Assembly: GCA_944375715.1 (NCBI GenBank)
Contig: CALWAP010000008.1
Coordinates: 1-58,521, forward strand
Direction: 5' to 3'
DNA from: an uncultured Clostridia bacterium
GTDB lineage: Bacteria > Bacillota > Clostridia > Oscillospirales > Butyricicoccaceae
Length of the DNA stretch: 58,521 nucleotides
In this document: in pieces, positions 16,511 through 25,104 of the stretch
Position numbering within the stretch: position 1 is the stretch's first letter
How the letters are laid out: the number at the start of each line of letters is the position of its first letter
Translations under genes and position numbers: made by a program
Notes under the pieces: generated by a model
The model's input: the letters and a program-made list of their open reading frames with translations, nothing else
What the model was told of the DNA's origin: nothing
The model's database searches: none

Positions 16511-16532
16511 GACATCAAAAGGCCGATAATCC

Positions 16533-16562
16533 TTTACAGTCCCCCGCCCTTTACATTATAAT
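16533..16562 (+). promoter_or_regulatory. Promoter of ridA
   Basis: TTTACA, 18-bp spacer, TATAAT, about 43 nt before the start codon. Confidence 0.55.
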
Positions 16563-16605
16563 ATACACAATTAAAAGGCCCTTCGGGCCGTGAAAGGAGC
16601 AGACT

Positions 16606-16953
16606 ATGGCAATAGAAAGATTTGAGGGCACCGGCAGGATGAGCAAGGCCGTAAGATACGGCGGAATGCTCTTTTTAAGCGGCCAGACCAGCCGTGACGG
16701 CGGCGATGTAAAGGAACAGACCAAAGCCGTTTTAGCCAAGATAGAGGAGATCCTCCAGGCATACGGCTCGGACAAAAACAGCCTTCTTTCAGCCACCATT
16801 TACCTTAAGGACATGGCTGATTTCGGAAGCATGAACGAAATCTGGGACGCCTGGGTCGAAAACGGATGCGAGCCCGTAAGGGCCTGCGTAAAGGCCGAGC
16901 TGGCCAGCCCCGCGATACTTGTGGAAATATCGGTTATCGCAGCGGTAAAATAG
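16606..16953 (+). CDS. ridA: RidA family enamine/imine deaminase
   Basis: A 115-residue YjgF/YER057c/UK114-type protein. Family members form trimers and hydrolyse reactive enamines and imines released by PLP enzymes. Visible features are MLFLSGQTSRD near residue 22, the internal EQTKAVLAKIEEIL helix, and the C-terminal PVRACVKAELASPAILVEI that carries the conserved active-site Arg. AAAGGAG precedes the ATG. It stands alone between a promoter and a bidirectional terminator. Confidence 0.92.
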   Translation: MAIERFEGTGRMSKAVRYGGMLFLSGQTSRDGGDVKEQTKAVLAKIEEILQAYGSDKNSLLSATIYLKDMADFGSMNEIWDAWVENGCEPVRACVKAELASPAILVEISVIAAVK

Positions 16954-16972
16954 CAAATTGGGTCAGTTTAAA

Positions 16973-17002
16973 AAAGGCCGCGGGAATAATCCCGCGGCCT
17001 TT
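16973..17002. terminator. Bidirectional terminator, ridA and amidohydrolase
   Basis: AAAGGCCGCGGG-AATAAT-CCCGCGGCCTTT between convergent genes. Confidence 0.85.
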
Positions 17003-17015
17003 CTAATTTAATTCA

Positions 17016-18173
17016 TTACTCCTGATAGATTATCTTGCCGTCTATAATTGCGGTAGCCACCGAGGAGGTGACCTCGGTTATGGGGTTGCCGTTAAAGATG
17101 ACGACATCGGCATCTTTGCCGACTTCCAAAGAACCAACCCTGTCGCCTATACCGGTAGCATTGGCGGGGTTGATGGTGATAGCCTTCCACGCTTCTTCTA
17201 TATCAAGCCCGGACTTTACGGCCAGACCGGCACAGAGGGGCAGCTGCTGGAGGGGAATGACGGGAGCATCTGTAATTATGCTGACGTTGACGCCGGCCCT
17301 GTTAAGTACGCCCGGTGTTTCAAAGGACTTGTTGGCCAGCTCTATCTTGCTCTTTTTGCCCAGGGAGGGGCCGACAAAGGCAGGCAGGCCTTCCTTGGCC
17401 AGCTCGTCGGCAATAAGGCTGCCGTCGGTGCAGTGATCGAGGGTAATGCCGATATCGAATTCGCGGGCAATGCGGATCGAGGTGAAGATATCATCGGCCC
17501 TGTGAGCATGGGCCTTGATGGGGATCTCCTTTTTAAGGACGGGGATCATGGCCTCCAGCTTCATATCAAAGGCGGGAGCCTTGGTGCCGTTCTTTTCGGC
17601 CTCTTCCTTGTCTTCCATATATCTCTTGGTCTTGAAGAGCATCTCCCTCAGAAGGGCGGCCGTGGCCATACGGGTAGAAGGAGACTTCTTCATGTTGCTG
17701 TAACATCTCTTGGGGTTTTCGCCGAAAGCAACCTTCATGGCAACGGGGTTCTTGACTATCATATTGTCGACCCTCTTGCCGTAAAGCTTTATAGCTACAA
17801 AAGTTCCGCCGATGACATTGGCCGAGCCGGGGCCTGTAACTGCCGTAGTGACACCGCCCTTTACGGCGTTCATAAAAGCTTCGTCAATGGGGTTTATCGA
17901 ATCAACAGCCCTGAGCTGCGGCGTGCAGGGCTCGACTATCTCGTTATAGTCATGGCCTTCCCAGCCCATGGCCTCGTTGTCCAGGCCGATATGGCAGTGG
18001 GCCTCGACAAATCCGGGGGTGACAAGCCTGCCGGCGGCATCGATGACTGTGGCGCCTTCGGCCGAAAGGTTCTTGCCGACGGCCTTTATCTTGCCGTTTT
18101 CGATAAGTACGTCGCCGCCGATAATATCGGGGCCGGCCATGGTCTTTACATGGCCGTTCTTGATTAAAATCAT
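17016..18173 (-). CDS. Metal-dependent amidohydrolase family protein
   Basis: A 385-residue TIM-barrel amidohydrolase. The metal ligands are visible: HxH as His59/His61 (EAHCHIG), His222/His224 (KAHAHRADD), His247 (TLDHCTDG) and Asp302 (IITDAP). The closing ADVVIFNGNPI segment is the usual beta-domain end. The sequence is of the imidazolonepropionase-like group, whose members act on cyclic amides or peptides; substrate unknown. TATAAGGAG precedes the ATG. Monocistronic. Confidence 0.9.
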   Translation of the reverse strand: MILIKNGHVKTMAGPDIIGGDVLIENGKIKAVGKNLSAEGATVIDAAGRLVTPGFVEAHCHIGLDNEAMGWEGHDYNEIVEPCTPQLRAVDSINPIDEAFMNAVKGGVTTAVTGPGSANVIGGTFVAIKLYGKRVDNMIVKNPVAMKVAFGENPKRCYSNMKKSPSTRMATAALLREMLFKTKRYMEDKEEAEKNGTKAPAFDMKLEAMIPVLKKEIPIKAHAHRADDIFTSIRIAREFDIGITLDHCTDGSLIADELAKEGLPAFVGPSLGKKSKIELANKSFETPGVLNRAGVNVSIITDAPVIPLQQLPLCAGLAVKSGLDIEEAWKAITINPANATGIGDRVGSLEVGKDADVVIFNGNPITEVTSSVATAIIDGKIIYQE

Positions 18174-18207
18174 AGCTGTTTTCTCCTTATAAAAAGTTTA
18201 TGACTTT

Positions 18208-18236
18208 ATTTTACTCTCAGCGGCCAAAAGTTGCAA
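18208..18236 (-). promoter_or_regulatory. Promoter of the amidohydrolase gene
   Basis: Minus strand TTGCAA, 17-bp spacer, TAAAAT, about 30 nt before the start codon. Confidence 0.55.
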
Positions 18237-18362
18237 TACAGGCAATTTGCATAGAATTGATCCCCGTTTTATGGTGAAAACATAAAATCGGCACCGGTTT
18301 CTCTGCCTTCATACCGTCCCATCCGGCCCTGCCCGATACTGCTCGGCTTTGCCCCAAAGCGC

Positions 18363-18388
18363 AAAAAAAGAAGCCCGAAGGCTTCTTT
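18363..18388 (-). terminator. Terminator of the phosphate operon
   Basis: Minus strand GAAAGAAGCC-TTCG-GGCTTCTTTTTTT, beginning at the phoR stop codon. Confidence 0.85.
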
Positions 18389-19719
18389 CAGCTGTCTGCG
18401 CTTGGAAGGGTCACGGTAATGGCGGTACCCTTGCCGTCGGAGGACACAAGGCTTATTCCCCCTCCGTGCAGCGATACCGTGTGCTTTACAATGGCAAGGC
18501 CCAGGCCTGTGCCGCCCGTTTCGCGGCCGTGGCTTTTGTCGACCCGATAGAACCTTTCAAACACCCTGGACTGATGCTCCAGCGGTATGCCTATGCCGTC
18601 GTCCCGGACTTCAATATACGCCCTGCGGTCCTCGTCTATCCCGCAGGTCATCCACACATGCCCCCCGGGCCGGTTATACCTTATGGCGTTATCGCACAGG
18701 TTGTATATCATTTCGCCCAGCATCCCGGCGTTGCCCATGACGTATACACTGACCCCTCTGCATTCAATGGCAACATCGGCCCTGTCCGCGTTGAGACTCA
18801 GACGGTCGGCCGTGTTCTGGGCCAGCTCAAAAAGGTCGACCTTTTCAAAGGTCGGAGGCGCATCTGCCTCGTCCATCTGGGTAAGGCGGATAATGTCGCC
18901 CACCAAAGCTATGAGCCTTGCCGCTTCGGAATGTATCCTCTCACCAAAGCTTTTGACATCTTCGGGGCGGCACATGCCGTTTTCCAGCATTTCAGCATAC
19001 CCCGAAATACTTGTCAGCGGCGTTTTAAGCTCATGGGAGACATTGGCTGTGAACTCCCGTCTTTGCTGCTCATTCTGCCTTTCCCTGAGCCTGTATTCCC
19101 GGAGGCTCATGGCAAAGGGCCTCAGCTCGGGATAAGGCACCTTATCCTCGATTTCGTCCAGATCGGCCGTCAGTCCCGAAATCGGGGCCACCAGCTGCTT
19201 TGTCAGCACCACGGACAAAACTATCGAGGCCAGAAGTATCCCAAACCCCAAAAGCACAACTATCTTGACTGCCTTGTCATAAAGCTCCCACATGTCGCTC
19301 GTGGTGCTGGACACCCTTATTATGTCACCGTTTTCCAGCCTTATGGCACAGTAGTATGTGTCAGCCCCCAGGGTGGAGGAATGTCTTGTGACTCTGGCCG
19401 AGCCGTCGCTCAAAGCCTTTATGACCTCCTCCCTCTGGGAATGGTCATCCATCTCGTCGGCCGCCGCCTTGTTTTCATAAAGCACCTGACCCTCACCGGA
19501 AATAAGCGTCAGCCTGAGACTGCCCATTTCAAGCGCCGCGGGGTCAAAGCTCTCGGGCGAGGAATTGTACACCGAGGCTATAAGCCCCGCTGCTGCCTCG
19601 ACATTCTCCTCGGCCCTTTTGTAAAAGGCCCCTCTGAAAACCAAAAGCGACAGAACCACCGCCAGGATAAGGCAGAACATACCCATGAAAAAAAGGCGCG
19701 AATTTATTTTCGTTTCCAA
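18388..19719 (-). CDS. phoR: Sensor histidine kinase (PhoR-like)
   Basis: A 443-residue membrane sensor kinase. A first membrane helix (about 9-29), an extracellular sensor region, and a second helix (about 152-173) lead into the kinase core. The phosphorylated His229 lies in VSHELKTPLTSISGY; the N box is YNLCDNAIRYN, G1 is RDDGIGI and G2 is GGTGLGLAI. It follows phoP by 13 nt and ends the operon Na/Pi transporter-phoP-phoR. That context and the Pho box upstream support a phosphate-starvation role rather than a generic one. Confidence 0.9.
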   Translation of the reverse strand: METKINSRLFFMGMFCLILAVVLSLLVFRGAFYKRAEENVEAAAGLIASVYNSSPESFDPAALEMGSLRLTLISGEGQVLYENKAAADEMDDHSQREEVIKALSDGSARVTRHSSTLGADTYYCAIRLENGDIIRVSSTTSDMWELYDKAVKIVVLLGFGILLASIVLSVVLTKQLVAPISGLTADLDEIEDKVPYPELRPFAMSLREYRLRERQNEQQRREFTANVSHELKTPLTSISGYAEMLENGMCRPEDVKSFGERIHSEAARLIALVGDIIRLTQMDEADAPPTFEKVDLFELAQNTADRLSLNADRADVAIECRGVSVYVMGNAGMLGEMIYNLCDNAIRYNRPGGHVWMTCGIDEDRRAYIEVRDDGIGIPLEHQSRVFERFYRVDKSHGRETGGTGLGLAIVKHTVSLHGGGISLVSSDGKGTAITVTLPSADS

Positions 19720-19732
19720 CCTTTATACGCCT

Positions 19733-20395
19733 CTATTCTATTTTGTACCCGACATTCCTGACCGTCTTTATATGGGCGCCGTTTTCCCCCAGCTTCTGCC
19801 GCAGTGTCTTGATATGCATATCAACCGTACGGCTGCCGCCCTCATAGTCGGTGCCCCATACCGTGTCCATCAGCCTGTCGCGGGTCAGGACTATCCCTTT
19901 ATTAAGTATCAGGTATTTCAAAAGCTCATATTCCTTAAAGGTCAGCGTACACTCTTCCCCGTCGGACGTGACCACATGGCGCATATCGTCTATCGAAATG
20001 CCCCCCAGGGCCATGACCGACGGGCGGGAATTTTCCACTCGCCTCATAAGGGCCTTGACCCTGGAGATAAGCTCCATTATGCCGAAAGGTTTGGCGATAT
20101 AATCGTCGGCCCCGCGGTCAAGACCCATGACGGCATCCAGCTCAGTGCTCTTGGCCGTCACCATAATGACCCCTATATCTTTAAGCGAAGGGTTTTCTCT
20201 TATCATTTTAAGAAGGGTCAGTCCGTCCAGGCCGGGCAGCATTATGTCCAGCAGCGCCAGCTTGGGCTTTTTTCTTTCACACTGAGCCAGAAATTCGCTG
20301 CCCGAGGTGAACTCCTCCACCTCAAAGCCGCTTCCTCTCAAAGCATATGCCTCCATCTGCCTGATATTGTCGTCATCTTCGACAATGTAGATCAT
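19733..20395 (-). CDS. phoP: Response regulator, OmpR/PhoB family
   Basis: A 220-residue regulator. The receiver domain has the acidic cluster VEDDDN (5-10), the phosphoacceptor Asp50 (LLDIMLPG) and DDYIAKPF with the conserved Lys. The C-terminal winged helix contains TFKEYELLKYLI and the recognition region SRTVDMHIKTLRQKLG. It starts 7 nt after the transporter stop and is probably translated as part of one operon. It likely binds the 11-bp-spaced repeats upstream of the operon, giving autoregulation. Confidence 0.92.
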   Translation of the reverse strand: MIYIVEDDDNIRQMEAYALRGSGFEVEEFTSGSEFLAQCERKKPKLALLDIMLPGLDGLTLLKMIRENPSLKDIGVIMVTAKSTELDAVMGLDRGADDYIAKPFGIMELISRVKALMRRVENSRPSVMALGGISIDDMRHVVTSDGEECTLTFKEYELLKYLILNKGIVLTRDRLMDTVWGTDYEGGSRTVDMHIKTLRQKLGENGAHIKTVRNVGYKIE

Positions 20396-20402
20396 ACCTG
20401 CA

Positions 20403-22172
20403 TCACTCTCCGTCGTTTGCAAGGGTATACTTTTTGCTGTATTCGGCAAACAGCCTTGTATATTCGGCATCGTTGCCCGATTTTATATCATTGAGATATT
20501 CGTGGGAATCCAGCTTGTCGACCTCGGTGCGTATCAGAGACACCGCCAGGTTGGAGCAATGATCCGATACCCTTTGACAGTTGGTTATCAGATCCGAGAA
20601 TATAAAGCCCGTCTGCTGGGTGCATTCCCCCGTCTGAAGGCGGTCAATATGCCTTTCCTTCATCTGGAATCTCAGTATGTCGATGACCTGCTCAAGCGGC
20701 TCTACCTTGTGGGCCAGGGCCGCATCCTGCTGGGTAAATGCGTTTACCGTTATGCCGGTTATCTCGGTCAAAGCCGCCCTCAGAACCATTATATCCTTTT
20801 GGGCCAGCGGTGAAAAGGCAATCTTTTTATCGGTCAGCTCCTTGGCCGTCCCGGCTATTCCCAGCGCATGGTCGCCTATCCTTTCAAGGTCGCCGATAGA
20901 GTGCAGGAGCAAAGCCACCTCTGCCGAGTCCTCCTGGCTCAGGGACATGCGCCCCAGGTTCAGAAGATATGTGCCCATCTTGTCCTCCAGCACATCGACC
21001 CTGCTTTCCAGCTCGGATACCTCATCATATACCCCCTGGTCATAACGGTCCAGCAGGGTCAGGGCCTTGCGGCAGGCGTCGATGGAAAACTCGGCCATCA
21101 TGCTGGCCACCCTGCGGCACTGCTCAACAGCCACCGAAGGGGTGGCCATAATGCGCTCGTCCAGGAGCGTCAGCTCGAAAGGCTGGTCGCTTTCGGGCCC
21201 GTCCTTGATCGTTTTGTAAGCCAGCTTTTCCAAAAGCGAGGAAAAGGGCAGCATAATGGCGGTGGACACTATATTGAATGTGGTGTGCACGGCCGCTATG
21301 CCGGCGGGGTCTATGGCCTCATGGATAAAGGCGGGATGCGCCGTCAGGGACAATATGCCATAACCCGTAAGGAATATTGTCGAACCGATTATATTGAAAT
21401 AAAGATGGACCATAGCCGCCCTCTTGGCGTTTTTGCCCGTGCCTATGGAAGAAAGCAGGGCGGTAACGCAGGTCCCGATATTCTGGCCGAGGATAATTGG
21501 TATGGCCGTCCCGAAAGTCACACTGCCCGTCAGTGACAACGCCTGGAGTATGCCGACCGAGGCCGAAGAGCTCTGGATTATCCCTGTCAGGACAGCGCCG
21601 GCCAGGACTCCCAGCAGGGGGTTGGAGAACAGCAGCAGTATCTCGCCGAACTCGGGTATGTCCGCCAGCGGCTCCACCGCGGCCGACATGGTCTCCATGC
21701 CGAACATCAAAATGGCAAAGCCCAGCAAAATGGTGCCCGTATCCTTCTTGCCCGAGCTTTTGGAGAACATGTAAAGGACAATGCCTATGACGGCCAGGAT
21801 AGGAGAAAAGCTGGAGGGCTTGAGCAGGGTCATCAAAAGGCTGTCGCCCTGTATGCCCGACAGGCTCAGGATCCAGGCTGTCACCGTTGTGCCGACATTG
21901 GCGCCCATTATTATGCCTATGGCCTGGTTGAGCTGCATGACGCCGGAGTTGACAAAGCCGACCACCATGACCGTCGTGGCCGAAGAACTCTGTATGACGG
22001 CGGTTACGCCCAGGCCCAAAAGGAACCCCTTGAATGGGTTGGAGGAAAGCTTTTCCAGAAGATCCTTTAGCCTTCCGCCGGCCTTCCTCTCAAGCCCCTC
22101 GCCCATGGCCGACATCCCGTAAAGGAACATCGCCAGGCCGCCCATAAGGGACAGCACGTTCAAAATACTCAT
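20403..22172 (-). CDS. Na+/phosphate cotransporter family protein with PhoU-like domain
   Basis: A 589-residue protein whose N-terminal part carries two copies of the Na/Pi repeat signature (VIQSSSATTVMVVGF with GANVGTTVTAW, and IIQSSSASVGI with GQNIGTCVTA). The C-terminal 230 residues are helical and PhoU-like, with repeated E-x-x-x-D and DLERIGDHA motifs. The NptA/YjbB type takes up or exports phosphate with sodium. It is the first gene of the phosphate operon and has a Pho box in its promoter. Confidence 0.93.
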   Translation of the reverse strand: MSILNVLSLMGGLAMFLYGMSAMGEGLERKAGGRLKDLLEKLSSNPFKGFLLGLGVTAVIQSSSATTVMVVGFVNSGVMQLNQAIGIIMGANVGTTVTAWILSLSGIQGDSLLMTLLKPSSFSPILAVIGIVLYMFSKSSGKKDTGTILLGFAILMFGMETMSAAVEPLADIPEFGEILLLFSNPLLGVLAGAVLTGIIQSSSASVGILQALSLTGSVTFGTAIPIILGQNIGTCVTALLSSIGTGKNAKRAAMVHLYFNIIGSTIFLTGYGILSLTAHPAFIHEAIDPAGIAAVHTTFNIVSTAIMLPFSSLLEKLAYKTIKDGPESDQPFELTLLDERIMATPSVAVEQCRRVASMMAEFSIDACRKALTLLDRYDQGVYDEVSELESRVDVLEDKMGTYLLNLGRMSLSQEDSAEVALLLHSIGDLERIGDHALGIAGTAKELTDKKIAFSPLAQKDIMVLRAALTEITGITVNAFTQQDAALAHKVEPLEQVIDILRFQMKERHIDRLQTGECTQQTGFIFSDLITNCQRVSDHCSNLAVSLIRTEVDKLDSHEYLNDIKSGNDAEYTRLFAEYSKKYTLANDGE

Positions 22173-22218
22173 TATTTTTTTCCACCCTTTTTTAAATAGT
22201 TTTACCTACCGGCAATAT

Positions 22219-22271
22219 ATTATAAAATGTGTGTAAAATCCCGCCCATGGGAATGTAAAATCCATGTAAAA
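22219..22271 (-). promoter_or_regulatory. Pho box and promoter of the Na/Pi-phoPR operon
   Basis: On the minus strand TTTTACA-type hexamers recur at exactly 11-bp steps: plus-strand TGTAAAA at 22265, 22254 and 22232, and TATAAAA at 22221, with one step (22243) left empty. This matches the PhoP direct-repeat pattern of Firmicutes (TTAACA-like boxes with 11-bp period). A TATAAT -10 box (22219-22224) overlaps the last copy, so the repeats occupy the -35 region, the usual place for activation by PhoP-phosphate. Confidence 0.75.
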
Positions 22272-22407
22272 CGGCGCTTCTTCCCTCTTTACTTTCCCCG
22301 CGTTATCATTCCCTTAAATATAGACAAAACACCTCAAGGCTATGGTCTTTTCTTTGTAAAAGTATAACCAAATACAAATATTTATTTATATTTTTGCATA
22401 TTTATAC

Positions 22408-22436
22408 TTGACGGCAGTAAAAAAACAGTTTATGAT
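22408..22436 (+). promoter_or_regulatory. Promoter of the OCD-family gene
   Basis: TTGACG, 17-bp spacer, TATGAT, 50 nt before the start codon. Confidence 0.6.
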
Positions 22437-22486
22437 ATAGCCACAGTCAGAAAAATAAAACATCACGGTAAAGGAGCCGAAAAAAT

Positions 22487-23512
22487 ATGTCTGAGTATAA
22501 ACCCGAAATTCTTTTCTTAAAGCAGGAAGACGTCGTCAAAGCCGGCGTTCTGGATATGAAAACGGTGCTTGCCATAACCGAAAAGACTTTTAAGATGATA
22601 GGCGAAGGCCAGGTCATCAACCCGCCCAAGACCATGCTGGGCATGCCCAACAACGAGAATTGGAAATCCTACTGCATGTCGATGCCTTCCTATATAGGCG
22701 GCGATGTGGATATAGCGGGCTTCAAGTGGGCCTCCGAATCGGTCTTCAACATGAGTCAGCCCGACATGCCCTACGGCGTCGATGTCGTAATGCTTTCCGA
22801 CCCCAAGACGGTATATCCCAAGGCCATAATGGACGGCACGATAATCACCGCCATGAGGACCTCTGCCGCAGCCGGCGTAGCCGCCAAATACCTGGCCTCC
22901 AAAAACTCCAAAACGGCCTGCCTTGTGGGCGCGGGAGTCATAGGCAGGACCATGGTAATGGCCATGATGGAAGCCGTGCCTTCCCTGGAAACCATTTATC
23001 TCTGCGACCTTGACATCGCCAAGGCCCAGGGCATTGCCAAGGAATACGAAGGCAAATACAATGTCATTCCCTGTGCCAATACCGAAGAGGCCGCCAAGAA
23101 GGCAGACATAATCGTCACCGAGACTACCTCCCGCAAGCCCTTCCTCAAAGCCGAATGGGTCAAGAGCAACGCCACTGTCATACAGATGAGCGCTTATGAA
23201 ATAGAGGATGAGATCCTGCTCAAGGCCGACAAGAAGGCCCTTGACAATTGGGCCCAGCTTTCCCATGGCGCCGGCGCCCTTATTCACAAGCTCAGCGAAG
23301 AAGGCAAGATAACCGAGGAAATGTTCGTGACCCTTCCCCAGCTGGCCGCTCATCAGAAACCCGGCAGGGAAAGCGAAGACGAGCTGTGCGTCTGCTGCAC
23401 CTACGGCATAGGCTCGGTCGATGTGGCCGTAGCCAACCAGATATACGAAAACGCCCTGGAGAAAGGCATCGGCCAGAAGCTGATGCTCTGGGACAATCCT
23501 CTTTGGGTCTGA
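22487..23512 (+). CDS. Ornithine cyclodeaminase/mu-crystallin family protein
   Basis: A 341-residue NAD(P)-dependent enzyme of the OCD family. The Rossmann fold opens with LVGAGVIGR, preceded by the substrate-side block RTSAAAGVAAKYLA. Members include ornithine cyclodeaminase, ketimine reductases and amino acid dehydrogenases. Compared with classic OCD, the N-terminal half has an insertion around MPNNENWKSYCMSMPSYIGG and the C-terminus has a CVCCTYGIGSVDVA segment. The exact reaction is therefore uncertain. AAAGGAG precedes the ATG. Monocistronic with a strong terminator. Confidence 0.87.
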   Translation: MSEYKPEILFLKQEDVVKAGVLDMKTVLAITEKTFKMIGEGQVINPPKTMLGMPNNENWKSYCMSMPSYIGGDVDIAGFKWASESVFNMSQPDMPYGVDVVMLSDPKTVYPKAIMDGTIITAMRTSAAAGVAAKYLASKNSKTACLVGAGVIGRTMVMAMMEAVPSLETIYLCDLDIAKAQGIAKEYEGKYNVIPCANTEEAAKKADIIVTETTSRKPFLKAEWVKSNATVIQMSAYEIEDEILLKADKKALDNWAQLSHGAGALIHKLSEEGKITEEMFVTLPQLAAHQKPGRESEDELCVCCTYGIGSVDVAVANQIYENALEKGIGQKLMLWDNPLWV

Positions 23513-23521
23513 TTTTCAGAC

Positions 23522-23547
23522 AAAAGCCCCCCTTTTGGGGGCTTTTT
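23522..23547 (+). terminator. Terminator of OCD-family gene
   Basis: AAAAGCCCCCC-TTTT-GGGGGCTTTTT hairpin just after the stop codon. Confidence 0.85.
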
Positions 23548-23627
23548 CTTTATCTTGTATTTTATATCCTTACATGTTAAAATATTATATCCGACCAAAA
23601 GTAGATATATCTGGAAAGGGGCGCAAA

Positions 23628-24965
23628 ATGGCAAACCAACTGACAAAAAAGCTTGACAGGTTTTTCCTTGCCTTCCTTATGATAAACCCGTTTTTGGATG
23701 TCATAAGCGGCGTATATATAAAGGTTCTCGAAACGGTGACAGAGCAGAGCTTCGATGCCATCTCAACGCCGATGACTCCAAGCCTTGTGATAAGAATGGC
23801 GGTACTTTTGCTCTTTGGGCTTTCGGCTTTGATATCCTTTGACAAAAAGGCGATAGGTGCGGCACTGCCCGTTGGCCTGGCGTGGGTCATGTCGGTCATA
23901 GGTGAGGCGATCTTTTTTTACTCCTTCAACCTTTATACCGATGTGCAGTATATCGCAAGATTTTGCTACAACCTGGCCGTCATACTTGTTTACATGGCGG
24001 TATTCAGGCGCATGGGGATATCAAAACAGGAGTTGTGCCGCAAGCTCTGTGATGTTCTGTGCTTTTCCCTTTTGCTTCTGTCGTCAACAATAGTCATATC
24101 ATATATATTCGGCATGGGCTATACGACCTATGCCGATCGCTACGGCTACCGCGGCACCAGAGGTTTTTTCTATTCGGGCAATGACATAACAGCCATACTG
24201 ATGGCGGGCCTGCCGGTAATCATGTGTGCCTTCATGCAGCTGTCCTCGCCTTCCCGCAAAAGGTATGCCTCCTACGCCCTGAGCGGCTCACTGACGGCCA
24301 TATGCCTTATGCTTATAGGCACCAAAACGGCTTTCATCGCAGTTATAGGCGCATCTGCTGTAATGATATGCTGTGCCTTGTGGCGCTTTTCCAAGGGCGA
24401 CCGTGCGCCTTTCAGAAGGCTGCTGGTCCTTTTAGCAGTCTCGCTGTTCATATTCGCACTAATGGCTCTGTTTTCCTCGGAGTCGGTGTTTGCCGAGATA
24501 CGGACATCCTTTATGAGTACGGGCAATACAATGGAAAAAGAGGGTGCCGCCACAGCACTGCTTTCGGGCCGCCAGACCAAGCTCAAGGACGCACTCAAAA
24601 GCTTCCTTGAGGGAGGAGTATACACCTATCTCTTTGGTGTCGGCAGGGGCACCCGCAGCGCAATTATAGAAATGGACCTGTTTGAAGTCGTGATCTATTA
24701 CGGTGCCTTCGGCGCTTTGTGCATGCTGTGGCTTTATCTTAAGCTGGGGCTGGGCTATGTCATAAACTTTTTCAAAAACCTCGGGCAGCTTCAAAACGAC
24801 CTTATGCCAATAGCCTGCCTTTTATCTCTTGGACTCTGCGCAGGATATCTCATAATCGCAGGCCACATACTCTTCAGTGTTACCTCAGGCTTTTATTTCT
24901 CATATATGCTGATTTTCGGCCAGGTCCTTTACTGTGAAAAGCCCGAACAGCTCACGATATTCTAA
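23628..24965 (+). CDS. O-antigen ligase/polymerase-like membrane protein
   Basis: A 445-residue protein with about ten to twelve hydrophobic segments and a large extracytoplasmic loop in the second half (roughly residues 275-365, containing FMSTGNTMEKEGAATALLSGRQ and FGVGRGTRS). This loop placement is typical of the Wzy/WaaL (RfaL) family that polymerises or ligates surface glycans. No glycan biosynthesis genes are next to it. GGAAAGGGG precedes the ATG; the frame stays open upstream but without a ribosome site. Family assignment is moderate, function only suggested. Confidence 0.72.
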   Translation: MANQLTKKLDRFFLAFLMINPFLDVISGVYIKVLETVTEQSFDAISTPMTPSLVIRMAVLLLFGLSALISFDKKAIGAALPVGLAWVMSVIGEAIFFYSFNLYTDVQYIARFCYNLAVILVYMAVFRRMGISKQELCRKLCDVLCFSLLLLSSTIVISYIFGMGYTTYADRYGYRGTRGFFYSGNDITAILMAGLPVIMCAFMQLSSPSRKRYASYALSGSLTAICLMLIGTKTAFIAVIGASAVMICCALWRFSKGDRAPFRRLLVLLAVSLFIFALMALFSSESVFAEIRTSFMSTGNTMEKEGAATALLSGRQTKLKDALKSFLEGGVYTYLFGVGRGTRSAIIEMDLFEVVIYYGAFGALCMLWLYLKLGLGYVINFFKNLGQLQNDLMPIACLLSLGLCAGYLIIAGHILFSVTSGFYFSYMLIFGQVLYCEKPEQLTIF

Positions 24966-25005
24966 AGCTTTAAAATTATCATTAACTAAAAAACAATATA
25001 AAAAA

Positions 25006-25087
25006 GCTGCCACCGGGTAGCGAATGCAAAAAAGCATTCTTGTTTACGGCAATAGGTCATTGAAGTCGCAAATAAGGATGCTTTTTT
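25006..25087 (+). promoter_or_regulatory. Putative guanidine-IV (mepA-type) riboswitch with terminator switch
   Basis: Two adjacent hairpins occur: GCTGCC-ACC-GGGTAGC (25006-25021) and GAATGC-AAAAAA-GCATTC (25022-25039). They are followed by TTGTTTACGGC, whose CGG could pair with the CCG of the first loop. The 3' half AAAAAAGCATTCTT (25028-25041) is also complementary, with one G-U, to AAGGATGCTTTTTT (25074-25087), giving a terminator that excludes the second hairpin. That is a classic transcriptional switch. The guanidine-IV class is known in front of clostridial MATE (mepA) genes, exactly this position. The class assignment is from memory of that setting and partial motif recall. Confidence 0.55.
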
Positions 25088-25104
25088 AAGAAAGGATATA
25101 TGCC

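Noticed and set aside
18349..19761. A 470-codon plus-strand open frame opposite phoR
   Set aside because: Runs through the phoR terminator and has no family features; phoR is certain on the other strand.
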